Shown: positions 49,271-60,175 of the stretch, piece by piece
Layout of the letters: each line of letters begins with the position of its first letter
Position numbering within the stretch: the first letter of the stretch is position 1
DNA from: Paragonimus westermani
Lineage: Eukaryota; Platyhelminthes; Trematoda; Plagiorchiida; Troglotrematidae
Direction: 5' to 3'
DNA length: 64,000 nucleotides
NCBI GenBank assembly: GCA_008508345.1
Contig: QNGE01000916.1
Coordinates: forward strand, 86,719 to 150,718
The notes under the pieces: generated by a model
What the model was told of the DNA's origin: nothing
Seen by the model: only the letters and a program-made list of their open reading frames with translations
Databases searched by the model: none
Program-made: the position numbers and the translations under genes

Positions 49271-49853
49271 GCAAAGGGTACTCTGACAGTAATTATTCTC
49301 TTTTGACTTGACGTGAATCGGAAACGGCTCCATGACTTCGTTACCAACATTTTTATCCCACACTCACTTCATGGCTCCAGTTTTCGCCTCCCAACCTAGT
49401 TTCTCAGAATTGATTCCGGTATACGGCTTAGATTCAGTCACTACACTACATATACCCAAGCGAATTCACCTAACGTTCTAACCTGGCAGCTTGTTAAGCA
49501 GCCAAGGTCCGTTGTGTCATAAAGAAGGTTGTTCGAACGCCCCTCCCCCCTCAATCTCATCCTACAGACCAACAGGGAATATGGCCTACGTGGACGAAAT
49601 CGTAAGTGATGAAGTGGGTGAGCGCACGCACTTTGGTTCCGGCTACTGTGACGGGCGAACCTGGTCAAGGATGTCGGTGGAGATTTATACTCTAGAAGAA
49701 CGTAATTAACAAAGGACATCCGTCATGGGTACATAGAACAGGAAAGAGACACTGAACAACTGAAAAACCATAAAGTGGTAGCACTAAGGGTATCACTAGC
49801 AATGATCACCAGTAACGTGGCACGTGAACGGATCCATATCAAGGAGATCTCAC

Positions 49854-50032
49854 CGTGATGGCAATAGAGTCAAGATCGTAGGCAGAATCCAAACCGGGAC
49901 AAAGGTAGAAACCCTCCTGGTTGGTAAATCGTGTTCCCACAGCGCCCGGGACAGTGTTGTCCACGGTGGATAGATCTGGCAGACAAAAGTAGCCAGCCCA
50001 TAGAAGACGTGGACGAGAATCGGTCGAACAAT
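49854..50032 (-). CDS. Internal exon of the minus-strand membrane protein gene
   Basis: On the minus strand: acceptor ttgccgatcag, 179 bases, donor atcacg|gtgaga. It takes one base from the previous exon (GAAG| gives a split Asp codon) and ends in phase 0. The product, 60 residues, looks like an extracellular loop: RLLWAGYFCLPDLSTVDN and FTNQEGFYLCPGLDSAYDLD, with paired cysteines that could form a disulfide and no hydrophobic run. One other frame is also open but is less protein-like. The call rests on splice sites, phase and composition. Tweety proteins have a cysteine-bearing loop after the fourth transmembrane helix, but residue similarity is weak. Confidence 0.55.
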
Positions 50033-53000
50033 CTGATCGGCAATTAGAAAATTAAAGTTAGAAAGCTTAGATGTATGTGCACACATATCGCTCAATCAAA
50101 AACACGGAATCATCGTTAAGGCGAAAGATCAATATATAACCAAAAACTAGAACTGAGGAACAAACGCAGTCAGAGGCTATGAGTCGACTGAATGAATGCC
50201 TGACACAACGGTGAGCGAACAAAGGACCATAAGCGATGTAGGCATGATGGTCGAATTGTGTGTCACTGGATACCAATACCAACAGTAAAAGAGTGGCCGA
50301 AGTCGAGGGGCACCCAGATGAATCAGAAATGTAAACGTTACTGTTAGCTAAAGAGTCGCGCAATGAACATATGCCGATATCCAACCGTGAACAGAAACCC
50401 AGATTGATTAGTCTCTATCTTACAATTCATCATAGTTCTGAGAACACTGGAACGGACGCAGTATTGTGGACAGATACAAACATGGTGGAAAACGCGCTCC
50501 AAATAATATTTTGCCATAGCGAATAAGTTATAGCATCAAATAGCTCGACGCTACCGTAACGAAGGCCACTCGTAGACAAACCGTCGTAATCGAGGTGGTC
50601 GCAACAGCGATCTAAGCGAGGTTTAAACGTGCTTCAAATGGGTTTCAACTGATGGCATGATTCATGCTTTTGGCTGAGCCAATTATGTGGCATTGAATCA
50701 CGTAAAATGATCACAAGGTTGCTTATCAACTCAGAAAGTAACACTGATGGCTCGCTATCGAGAATCCGTAGGCGTTCAACTAGATGAATGTGTCCGCTCG
50801 GTCTGTGCAGCTGGTTTGCACCGGCTATGATAATGCTGTTAGCTACTCGAGTGATCAACTACAAATGCGCCACATAGCAAGTTGACGCTACCTGTCTCTT
50901 ATAGTTTGGGGTCAAAACATGTAACTGATGTGCCACCAATATGGTTAACAACACTCGGGATAACGACGCTGAAGGTTCGAAATTTAGTCCATTTGTTACA
51001 TTCTCAAACTGGTTGCAAACTAATAATAAATATACACACACACACACACACTAGCATTGTTTGATGGGACCGACAACAAAATCACGAAATCAGTTGCGTC
51101 ACTGTGTTACACTGCTAGAATTGTCGTGCGGATGATTCGCGCAGCCAAGGGGTAGTGTAACCCAGAGAGTGCTCACTGACCACAGCTTACAACATTACAG
51201 AGCCGTTTATTTTCACAAGCTCACCGCAAGCTAACCGAATCGCTGAATCAGATTGATTCGAAGAACCAACAAGTAAAATTGCCCTAAAGAGGATTTCGAG
51301 TTATTAGTACACACACACCCAATAGAATAATGACCCCACTTAAAATGACGCTCACAAGCAAACTGGCGATTGCATAAAGAAGCGCCTTGCCCAATAAAAC
51401 AGTAGTGGCCACTTCACAAATCAACCCAATCACCTGACCCGAATAAACTGAAGCATCGAACAAGTTGATCAGACAGCATCATTGTGTTTTGTCTATGTAC
51501 AGCAAGACAAAACTGTTAAGTAATCCTATTTTCTCATCTAATCGACCTTTACTCCACCATGTTCATTGGTGGCTTGGTGATTATGACTACTATTTTCAGT
51601 AACTGTCCTCCAGTCTTTTGACTCGAGAGTGTCTCCAGGCACCATATAAATACCCTGTACTTTCCTCGTTGTCGCACGCGTTTTGAAGAGGAACAAAGCG
51701 ACGTTTTACACTCGACTTTTGGTTCGACTTGGGGGCAGTTAGAAGAGACAGTCGCGTTATTCTCCGGACCAAGGTTTTCTGCCTCAAGACGAAAACTGGG
51801 TTCTGTCAGGTACATTTACATACCGTGGTCCATTCAGTGTAACTTTCAGGGTTTTAAAACGAAAACAAGACCCATCGAACTCAACTTGTGTTAGCCAAAG
51901 TCAACAAAAACGAACGATCAACTGAACTGTGATCATTTTTGCACATTTCACTGTCAGACAACTGCAAACGATGCCTACACAAACAGTGATTTGAGGGAGA
52001 AATAATGGTCCGTAAATCGAAACTGGATGAACTGAAACAAAAAACTAGACTGGCCAGACAACCTCGGCTTTTGGAAGCGGATGAACACAAAAAGCATCAG
52101 CGCGTTCCCAGTGCAATCCATATTTCAAACGGCAAGCGGTGCGGTGATCGATGATCAAGAATATGGTTTGTGCGTCTGTGAACTACAGGGATTCGAGGTT
52201 TTTTAAACGGATGTCCTAATGAAAAGAATGTGTGAATGAGCAGAAGAGAGGATACATCTCCAAATGCACCGATACTGTACTGAGGGGATTTAGGAAATTC
52301 ATCGAGAGTTCAAAATTTTGACGTAAACATAATTTGTTAGAGTATATCAAGCTTGCTGAGAAATAGCAACACGAGGTAATTCTTGAAGCTGACGAATAAA
52401 CTGCCAGAATAAACCACCTATTCTACTACAAATATCTTAAAACGAACAGGTTCGAGCAGTTTTATCCATACGGACTAAAGCACTTCGTTTAAATGTATCA
52501 TCCGTAACAGTGGCCAACCACTAGGTTCGAATCATCCATGTGATACAAAGAACCGAGAAGGGTCACGAATTCCGTGTGAACGATGGCATTACTTGCTACC
52601 AATACTCATCCTTTTTCGAAAATTGGCTTGGTGGCCCAAGAAGTCCATACACATGTGTTCTCTGTCAGCCAAACAGTCGTCATCCTTCTCCAGTCATAAT
52701 ATCTTGGCAGTAAATCAAGAAAAAACATCAAATAAAGCGAAGCGATTATCGCCATCTTGACGGTTTGAATCAACTGACGACTTATAAGGAGCTGATTCCA
52801 GAAGGAACCTACTAGAAATAGAAAACATAAGGGTCGATCAGATAACAGTCCCCTCGATTATCAGCAAGAATGTACGTCAACTTTGGAAATAAGGCTGACG
52901 TTGTAGCAGTTGATTAGAAAACTCCGTATATAAACTAAGTCGGTTGACGTTAGGCTTGAAAGCTCAGTCTAACAAAAAGACTAATCTTGTATGTTTTACG

Positions 53001-53068
53001 CGTTATTCTTCTACAACCAATTTTTACTAACAACTGAAGCTTATGCTGCCGTTACATTAAGAACATAC
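50033..53068 (-). other. Intron of the minus-strand gene
   Basis: A 3.0-kb putative intron from gtatgt to ttgccgatcag. A 75-codon minus-strand frame at 50,634-50,866 looks protein-like and follows an acceptor-like site, but its phase does not fit the neighbours. A (CA)n microsatellite lies at 51,035-51,050. A stretch at 51,549-52,090 is open on the minus strand in short pieces without a recognisable domain. Confidence 0.4.
51035..51050. repeat. (CA)n microsatellite
   Basis: About eight CA units. Confidence 0.85.
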
Positions 53069-53255
53069 CTTCGACTGAAAACAGACGGTCGATAACCGAC
53101 TGGAAGAGAGAGGCAGGATCCAACGGAGAAATGATTGTTGCAGACAAATGAACCAGAACTGAAATAAACCAGATGAGAACAAAAGCACATGCAGCGAACG
53201 CATGGAATATCAGACCAAACAGCGGGTATACACGACACAGCTTCCAAAATAACAG
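53069..53255 (-). CDS. Internal exon with a transmembrane helix, minus-strand gene
   Basis: On the minus strand: acceptor cgccctttttag, 187 bases, donor gtcgaag|gtatgt. The frame starts in phase 0 and ends leaving one base, which the exon at 49,854-50,032 completes. It encodes a basic stretch (FWKLCR), then about 25 hydrophobic residues (LFGLIFHAFAACAFVLIWFI followed by SVLV), then a polar segment SPLDPASLFQSVIDRLFSVE. This is a membrane-spanning helix with its positive side inside. The W-x-S spacing after the helix faintly recalls the fourth helix of tweety proteins. A second open frame exists but has scattered cysteines and no helix. No homologue is recognised with certainty. Confidence 0.6.
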
Positions 53256-54757
53256 CTAAAAAGGGCGATCAGTGGCAGTGTTGACAGAATATCGTGAATA
53301 AGTTTTCATCGAAATGAACTGTCGTACTAACCATTTCAACCATAGGAGCGTACAGCTAAACATTACTCATAGTTATGGGAAAACTGAGACCATTTGGTAA
53401 CATCGTAATAATCAAAACTGAAAGCTAGTTTAGCGGTCGTTAGACCATATCGAGTGAGGAGACAGACTATCGATGAAGCATTTGACCATACTGCAGTCGA
53501 GTCCCGTGACGCGGACATGCAAACTGTCATTTGATTTGTCGGAATGTACCGGTTCTCGCCGTTATAACTACACGCCCAATAACAGAAACAGCAAACAAAA
53601 AGTGGTCTGAAAGGTGAATGACTCCTGGGCTGTATGTGATTTGAGTACACGACAACCAATAAACAGACGAGTAGGTGGGCGCATGGGCGGACAGATTAAC
53701 ACTTGAAACATACGGACGACCAGTTCTTTACCAAAGTTCGCAAATGTGTCTAGTGCGCATGAACATACGTGTGTGAATATATACGCACAGATACAATCCA
53801 CATAACATAACAGTTATGGATGTATAAGACATAGCTATTCAATCGCCAAACGATATTCCCACAGCGAGGAGGGACGGTGTAACTGAGGGCAATGCAGAAG
53901 AAAGAACCCTAGTGACATTTTGACGACAATCGAGCTTGAAACCGGAAGAGAAAGTCCTGAACAAAATCAGACTTTACTACATCTATGGAACAAGTAAGAC
54001 ACTAAACGGAGCATCAAGAATGCAACTGTGTAGGAAAAAGTACACCTCCTAATCTATCCGGATTCTGGATTTGAGTTTAACATCTTGCGACAAAAAATGT
54101 GCATACCTGTTGACTGCCGGCTGACAGTACTCTTGTCTAAAATAACTACACATGAAACGCACACCTCTGTTATGATCAGGGCTAACAATCAGAAGTGGAG
54201 TGCATCACCTCGATCGTGCAGTGCATTAGTATCCGATTACCTCCCGCCGGAGATGCGTTTTGGAAACAGGCGCGTAATGAAGATGGGTGTTAGATGCGAC
54301 AAACAAAAGCAGATCCTGTTTTTATAATACAATAAGTTTGTTGTCATGGTTTCATAGGAAGATGTCAAGCTGCCCAAACCGAAACTGAACGACCAACCAA
54401 GACAGACGGGAAGCCGTAAGCAATGTTTACATGAATGGATGTCAGAGTTGTTACCACCGAAACTACAGAGAACAACAACACTCTATGGGTCTCAAAAGCT
54501 CGTATGGGTCACCAGGACCAGAAAACTGCGAGGAAACACAAGAAACAAAACAAACAAAATATTAAAAAAACGAGTAAACCGAGCTCACCCATGTCCAGAA
54601 ACTAGGGAGACTTACACTACACTACCCTACAAAGTGACCGTCCTTTATCATGGACGAAATCTCCAAAAACATGACGGCTGACCACAGCTGAGTAAATCTG
54701 ACTCGAAAGTAGATTGCAATAACACTATAACAATAGTAATGATATCAGAGATAGCAA
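53256..54757 (-). other. Intron of the minus-strand gene
   Basis: No recognisable element; open frames at 53,363-53,801 on the minus strand have hydrophobic pieces but no fitting splice pair. Confidence 0.35.
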
Positions 54758-54873
54758 CTCGTTCATAAATCCCCCTTCAAAGTGTCAAAATGCATTGCAT
54801 AAAAAACTAAAAGGGGCAATAAGTAGTTACGAACAATCATCGATGTTTCTTGATTTGCGTGTAAACACATAAG

Positions 54874-55084
54874 GCAAAACACTTCGTCTGAACTGGCATC
54901 AGATAAGATAAAGATCATAACGAAAAGTCCGGCAGTCCATGGACTACTCTGGAACATGGCTGCATAGAAATTGAACATCCTTGTCAACGATGATGACTCA
55001 AGAAACAACACATGATCATGGTTACATAGCCGGTTTTTTAGGGTGAGAAAAACATAAGAGAAAATAAATTCGAGGTTGGTAGAC
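54874..55084 (-). CDS. Candidate exon of the minus-strand gene (3' end uncertain)
   Basis: On the minus strand an acceptor (tatgcgcattcag) is followed by the only open frame, which runs 108 codons to 54,763. Its starting phase (needs two bases) is exactly what the exon at 56,064-56,231 leaves over. It contains NLEFIFSYVFLTLKNRLC and SPWTAGLFVMIFILSD, a plausible membrane segment. The next exon needs a phase-0 end; the only nearby site in phase (gacgaa|gtgttt, 54,874) is a weak donor, so the end given is tentative. Base composition is A/T-rich, less coding-like than its neighbours. Confidence 0.3.
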
Positions 55085-56063
55085 CTGAATGCGCATACAA
55101 ACACTGCTGTAACTAGACGGTAATTAAGACGACGACTAAATACAAATAAGTCGGCTTAAAGGTTGTTGTGCCTTGTGTAAATGCATATCCATGCGGGACA
55201 GTTATTATCGTCCCTGTTACAAGATTGGTCCGCAATATCGTACGTTTCTACCACCTAATCAGTTTGTACGCAATGTATCGAATTTCCAATCAATCGCATT
55301 TAGGAGATGTTGCGAGATCTATCACCGTCAGCAATCCTGATCGCAGGGGCATGGTTACATATTGCACCTCTCGGTCGTTCAACGTTGAGCTCTGATCAAT
55401 CCGTACTGAAATAGGTTCACAGATTGAACTCCACTGACAGTCTGCCACACTTTTCGCAATAATGTTGTCTTCGCAGTCAGCCTCTTGTAAAAAAAAGCGT
55501 AATACACAACTTTCAGGAATCAACAGTAACGCACATCCCTCTCCAACTAAGAGCAAAACACATTCACATTCGCACGAGACAACCGTGGTGAGCACTGTTT
55601 TACTAACCACACATTAAGGAGAACCAAATCACCACATGTACACATTCAGGCACATTCATTAGAGAGCAATCCTCAAGAGTTATGTTCACATATGGGCGGA
55701 CGTAGTTAATTGTGCTGTTTGGAAATACTACCGAAACTATTTTGAAAAGACAAATGAATCCAACGTTGTAACAGCCGGAAAATTTGATAACCCTCTAAGT
55801 CCACACTACTTTTGGCTCCTGAGAAAGTAAAGAAGATTGTAATAATTAAAGCTTATTAACGCACAAGTTCGACTGTTAAGAAACAGTGCGATAAAAAACA
55901 ACTTCGCTATCGGGTTACTTTCAACACGCCTAACATTGTGTGGACCACTGATAATGTTGTCGGGTAGAGAGAGTACTGTTTATTCGCCAGATAACAGTGT
56001 GTCATCGTTGCCCTAAGCGTGATGGTTAAGGCCCGTCTCACAATATGTAAACTCGTATATCAC

Positions 56064-56231
56064 CTGACGCTGCGTCGTAATCCAAAATCATAGGGGTTTT
56101 TCGTCCAGTGTATGGAAATCAGCAATCCTAAAGCCAGATGGGAAAGTTGAATCCATTTTTGATTTAGCGTGCGGAGATCCGTTTGAAAACTGATGTAAAC
56201 ATCGTTGGCATAACACAAGCAAGAAATAATG
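56064..56231 (-). CDS. Internal exon, minus-strand membrane protein gene
   Basis: On the minus strand: acceptor aatttctttcgcag, 168 bases, donor gcgtcag|gtgata. It takes two bases from the exon at 57,826-57,966 (making a Ser codon) and leaves two. The product starts IISCLCYANDVYISFQTDL and continues RTLNQKWIQLSHLALGLL. Joined to the exon before, HCVRLLASTAYV-S-IISC makes a membrane helix followed by Y-A-N-D. Tweety-family proteins have a cysteine-rich cytoplasmic stretch, a second helix and then a YGN motif at this place, the main reason for the tweety suggestion. Similarity is by remembered pattern only. Confidence 0.5.
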
Positions 56232-57825
56232 CTGCGAAAGAAATTGCCTATTTAAAACTAGGATATAGAACGTGTATGTGGAAGTGCAGTAATAGGGAAA
56301 GCGGTGACGCTTTCGGAAATTTGCCACAACATTCAAACTAACACAGGCGCGTGCACAAATAATGGACAAATGAGAAGACAGAAAAAATCAGTCGAGAGTA
56401 AAGCCTAACATATGGTTGCTAATCGGAAAAAAGGATCCTTTGCTGTGTATCCCTCCAAGACTTCTTGGGGAAAGAAAAAACAACTGACCACCAGTTGAGA
56501 TTTATGCTGTGATTGGCACCCCACTGGTTGTGCAAGCATAGTTTGAAATGTTACAATTTCACATCAACTAATTAGGGTATTACGAAACGACATATACTAG
56601 ATCCAATCCACTGATTCACCGCACGTACAACCGAAATAAAATGACCAAGCTTCATCTGTACTCAGACAAAGATGTCAAAAGTATTCACAACGAGACCGGA
56701 AACATTTATCTCCCAAATAGTCGAGCATAACAGCAGTGTAAGAAAGTAGTCGAATGCTGCACTCCATGTCGTTTACTGTCACCATCTGTGAAATGCAAAT
56801 ATGGTGCAGCGCACGATCGATAGTCAGCCACAAAGTTGTAACCATGCGAACCAACAACAAAATGAACCACGCGTACCAGGTGTAGTCAATTGAAAAAGCA
56901 ATTGCTTAAAAGTCACTTTTCAACAGAACCCCACATGAACAATAGCAGACTGACGACTAATTCTGAGTCCTAATGTAAACGCCTTCAGTTCGAATCCATG
57001 CGCTGAATCGCAGGATGATCAATCAAAAACGAAACTAGGGCCAAAAAAAGCACGCCGAAGAAGGAACGTTCATTTGCATGATAACAGTTCATATGATGTA
57101 AGCTAGCTAAAGCAAGGCCAGGCATCCACCTTACAGAGTATACACGGTATGTGGTACGCAGTCATGAGTGAGCTGGGTATCAACAGGCAATCACAGCTGA
57201 TGTGATCGACGATTGGGGTAAGTGAGCACCGTAACAACAGAACAGAAAGAGGAAGCTGACAATCAGACAGATCAATTTTATTCTGTTTGATCTGATGAAG
57301 GCGGGCTACAGATGACTGACAGGCAGTCGCATCGTGCGAAGATAACCGTGAAAACCCGACTAATCTTGCTTCTAATCGAGGAGTTGGGAGAAGAATATGC
57401 GGTCGGTCGAGAATTTTCAGTCTGACAATGAACAATAGATTATCACTTGTCCATTTCTCTATAATCTCGCAGTGTTCGCTCATCCGTCCAGACTAGAAGA
57501 TGGCGAGAGTCAATATCTCGGTTACATCATGAATCACGAAATTGCAACAGCATCAGTTTTTGTTCTCATAGCGATTTATTTTACGAAACTGACGACCGTA
57601 GATTCGAACTGTTAACGACGCAGAATCAAGTTATCTTAATGGTCCGTCATAGACTGTAATTAAGTTTGATCTGTAATCATAAGACTAACACTGAAACGCA
57701 CTTTTAATTCCAGCTCACTGTCTAGACACAAGTCAGGTGTCCAACTTCCTATAATCATAGTTAACATCCCACGGCTAATTGTTTATTTTTATGAAACCGC
57801 TCAATCAGCTCAGGTGAACATAAAC
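56232..57825 (-). other. Intron of the minus-strand gene
   Basis: Contains a tRNA-like SINE relic at 57,591-57,655. A minus-strand frame at 57,103-57,483 has an acceptor-like site at 57,256 but does not give a better chain. Confidence 0.4.
57591..57655 (-). repeat. tRNA-derived SINE relic (probable)
   Basis: The minus strand has ccattaagataac followed about 28 bases later by cagttcgaatctac, a good polymerase III B box. The A box is weak. Resembles the relic at 7,860 in the ttaag...gttcgaatct layout. Confidence 0.35.
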
Positions 57826-57966
57826 CTGACATATGCAGTGGATGCAAGCAAACGTACACAATGCTTCGTCGGATCGTCGTACCGACTCCACCGGCAATTC
57901 CAACAGGAGAACCGGATCCAGAAACGAACCACCTCTACCGGACAAGGGAACAGCCAGCATGGAAAT
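57826..57966 (-). CDS. Upstream exon of the minus-strand membrane protein gene
   Basis: On the minus strand: acceptor cttctgatctttcag, 141 bases, donor tatgtcag|gtttat. In the frame that fits the next exon it encodes PCWLFPCPVEVVRFWIRF, SCWNCRWSRYDDPTKHCV and RLLASTAYV, a Cys/Trp/Arg-rich cytoplasmic stretch leading into a helix, as after the first helix of tweety proteins. A second frame (47 codons, ISMLAVPLSGRGG...) is open through the whole exon too, so the frame is uncertain, and the donor is not a strong one. The first exon with the start codon was not found; it may lie beyond the Gypsy element. Confidence 0.4.
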
Positions 57967-59106
57967 CTGAAAGATCAGAAGAGTGGAGCAAAAGTAGACG
58001 ATGCAAGAGGGAATAGAAGCATGGCAATAACGATAAAATATCACACAGGATGTCAAAAGAATTGACAGCAATTTAACCGGAAAACGTCTGTCTACCTAAA
58101 CAACAGATGGGGCATTGTGGTGTATGCGATGACAAACTGAAAAGGAGAATCCTACGTATCGAATGGAATATAAGGAACCACCATCAAATCCCGTGACTGA
58201 CGTTAAAACGAAGAATACTCAAGCAAGATAAAGATACACACCATCGCAATCTTACATGAGTAGAAGACTGAAGGTGAGAATAGAAATATGGCATTGGATG
58301 CACTGTCCGCAGAAAATCAGTTGGTCTAATGAACACCAGTAATGATGTAGCACAAGGTGACTGACCACAGTTTGTACAGAAAGTTGCACATCACATACGT
58401 ACGACTATATGTGACATAGACGAGGTTTGGATTGAACATAGAGCAAGATGTGGCAATCGTAACATGATAGCAGTTTCACTGGTCAAGCATAGGTCTCTAA
58501 TACTATAACATGCATAATAATGTCTCCAAACAGTGCTTTGTATCCCAATCGAATACCCGATCCTACATCCAGATGAACATGCTGGGTCCGTCGGCCTTGA
58601 CTAGTATACAAGTTAGATGGAAAATTTCGAATACAAACCTTGGAAGTTAGGAGACATTTGTTTCAAAGAATGACACATGCCATTGGTAATTTGGAAGTAA
58701 ACATGAATAAGTAGTTGTCTCAGAACACCGTGGACCGCTTTGTTGTGTCAATTTGTCAATAGCTTCCGTAACCAAGATGTGGCCAGATAAATAGCTTTTA
58801 CCTCTTCATCAGATAAGCGATTAAAGTATGGCAAGTATAAAAATCAAGATCTTCAAGAAATCAGTGAATTCCTTACAAAAGCACAGTAAATCACAGCCAT
58901 TTGAGGAGAGCGAGTGTATGTAGATGTGGGCAAATGGATGTAAACATACATGTCCACTCATTAAAGGAAACGACATATGGTTTAATGTCAGTGCCAAGTC
59001 AGTGTCAAGTGCCCTCTGGTGATTGATCTTGGTATCTCTTATGCACTTCCCATACATACATATCTACACAAATGGAACGGCTTGATTGTACCCTTGTGTC
59101 CCGTAT
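57967..59106. other. No gene seen
   Basis: Probably upstream intron of the minus-strand gene. A minus-strand frame at 58,821-59,057 ends in a hydrophobic run but has no fitting splice site. A cttcatcaga word near 58,805 recalls Penelope-like flanks but is too short to call. Confidence 0.35.
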
Positions 59107-59330
59107 TCATCAACATCAACATACAGCAACACATCAGTGGTTCTTGTTGACGGACAACTGCTGAAAACCCATTTTAAAAATGTAAGCTCTGGCTAAGTAA
59201 GAAAATAGTGAGTGAGTGCCCATACTAAAACATTCAACAGCAAAGTACGTACACCTTGAAAACAAACAAGCTGGCCACTAGTGGAAATAGGAAGTCATTA
59301 GCACAACAGTTTCCCTACGGACTTCACTTT
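59107..59330 (-). mobile_element. Diverged reverse-strand copy of the LINE 3' tail
   Basis: The words acatcagtggttc, ctgaaaaccc, acattcaacagcaaagt, caccttgaaaacaaacaa and ggaagtcatta follow the order of the reverse complement of the tail at 1-335 and of the copy at 18,707. It is more diverged than either, with small gaps. Confidence 0.6.
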
Positions 59331-59960
59331 CTCTCATCACTAAGTACGCATATCTCACGGACAGCTAGACCAAACAACAACGACCGTCATGCTACTATAC
59401 CTGATTAGTCGCCAGTATGGACCTCAGGAAAAGTCCTCATCCAGAAACACCAGCAGAATTACGTCGATTCCCAATGAATTAGAAGAGCTCAGGGGAGACC
59501 TAGTTCTTACAAAATACACCACATCTCGGATTATCCACCAGCACATAACTTCCGACCAAAGAAGGACGAACATTTAGGAAGTCGCTTGCTGAAATTGAGT
59601 CATGGAACAGTAAGCTTACTTTGAAGATGAAACTACTTGGCAGTTAGGCTCTGTCCACACTGGAATGCATTCTCTAACACGATGGTCACGGCGGAACCGG
59701 TTGAAAGTTTCAAAACATTACCCGGCCTGCACAAATGTGGGAAGCAACCCACACTGCAAATTTTCTAGTCGTCATTCTAGTTGAGTCCCACAGGTAATCA
59801 AGTGAGCATATCTGGCGGAATGTGGTCTAACTGTGTCTTAGTATTGAATAACAGGCAGATTCGTTGTTAGTATACTACTCACAAGTAGTGTATTACCCAC
59901 AGGCGACATTCAGGAACAAAAGGACAAGCCCCGAACACGACGGACAAGAAGAGACTATCG
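59331..59960. other. No gene seen
   Basis: Sequence between the LINE tail and the Gypsy element. No recognisable feature. Confidence 0.4.
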
Positions 59961-59966
59961 GAACAG

Positions 59967-60151
59967 TGTGTACATGCTGTGTGAGAACTTTCACTAAGGC
60001 GAATGGCCATGTACTGTCACCCAATGTATGTGAGTGCATGTCTGTCGTGCAAATGAGTGTACGCGTTTGCGGTTTAGCTTTTGACATGACCTATACGGAC
60101 GTTTGCGCAATAAACCAACTTGTCGGCCAAGCGTCTTTTGCGGACACAACA
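59967..60151 (+). repeat. 5' LTR of the Gypsy-type element (left edge approximate)
   Basis: The right edge is placed by ...acacaaca at 60,151, two bases before the primer-binding site. An AATAAA signal at 60,109-60,114 about 40 bases before the end fits the R region of an LTR. The left edge is a guess at tgtgtacatg (59,967), because the 3' LTR needed to define it is outside the window. An open frame runs through the LTR in phase with gag but is probably not translated. Confidence 0.5.
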
Positions 60152-60153
60152 AC

Positions 60154-60171
60154 TGGTGCCGTGACGAACGT
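60154..60171 (+). promoter_or_regulatory. Primer-binding site of the Gypsy-type element
   Basis: tggtgccgtgacgaacg starts with TGG, complementary to the CCA end of a tRNA, two bases after the LTR end and just upstream of the gag start. It would pair with the 3' end of a tRNA whose acceptor strand is ...CGGCACCA. Which tRNA cannot be decided here. Confidence 0.6.
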
Positions 60172-60175
60172 GAGG

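Larger units (their letters stand above)
45664..49853 (-). other. Intron of the minus-strand gene
   Basis: A 4.2-kb putative intron from gtgaga to ttcctttcttttag. Contains a dispersed-repeat copy with hammerhead-like relic (46,600-46,800), a short repeat copy (46,895-46,940), a LINE-tail relic (48,600-48,720) and a long (TA)n microsatellite. An additional exon carrying a transmembrane helix could be hidden here but was not found. Confidence 0.45.

Noticed and set aside
49567..49601. Tiny plus-strand exon flanked by a fine acceptor (tctcatcctacag) and donor (gtaagt)
   Set aside because: Only about 11 codons, no partner exons found on the plus strand, and the surrounding gene evidence is on the minus strand.
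50634..50866. 75-codon minus-strand frame that looks protein-like and follows an acceptor-like site
   Set aside because: Opens only in phase 0, whereas the flanking exons (53,069 and 49,854) join in phase 1; no good donor follows.
57190..57255. Minus-strand hydrophobic mini-exon (FLFLFCCYG) after an acceptor at 57,256
   Set aside because: Fits the phase of the upstream exon but has no good donor before its stop; the exon at 56,064-56,231 fits better on both sides.
59864..60175. N-terminal 104 codons of the open Gypsy frame
   Set aside because: They overlap the LTR polyadenylation signal and primer-binding site, so they are probably untranslated; the gag start is put at 60,176.
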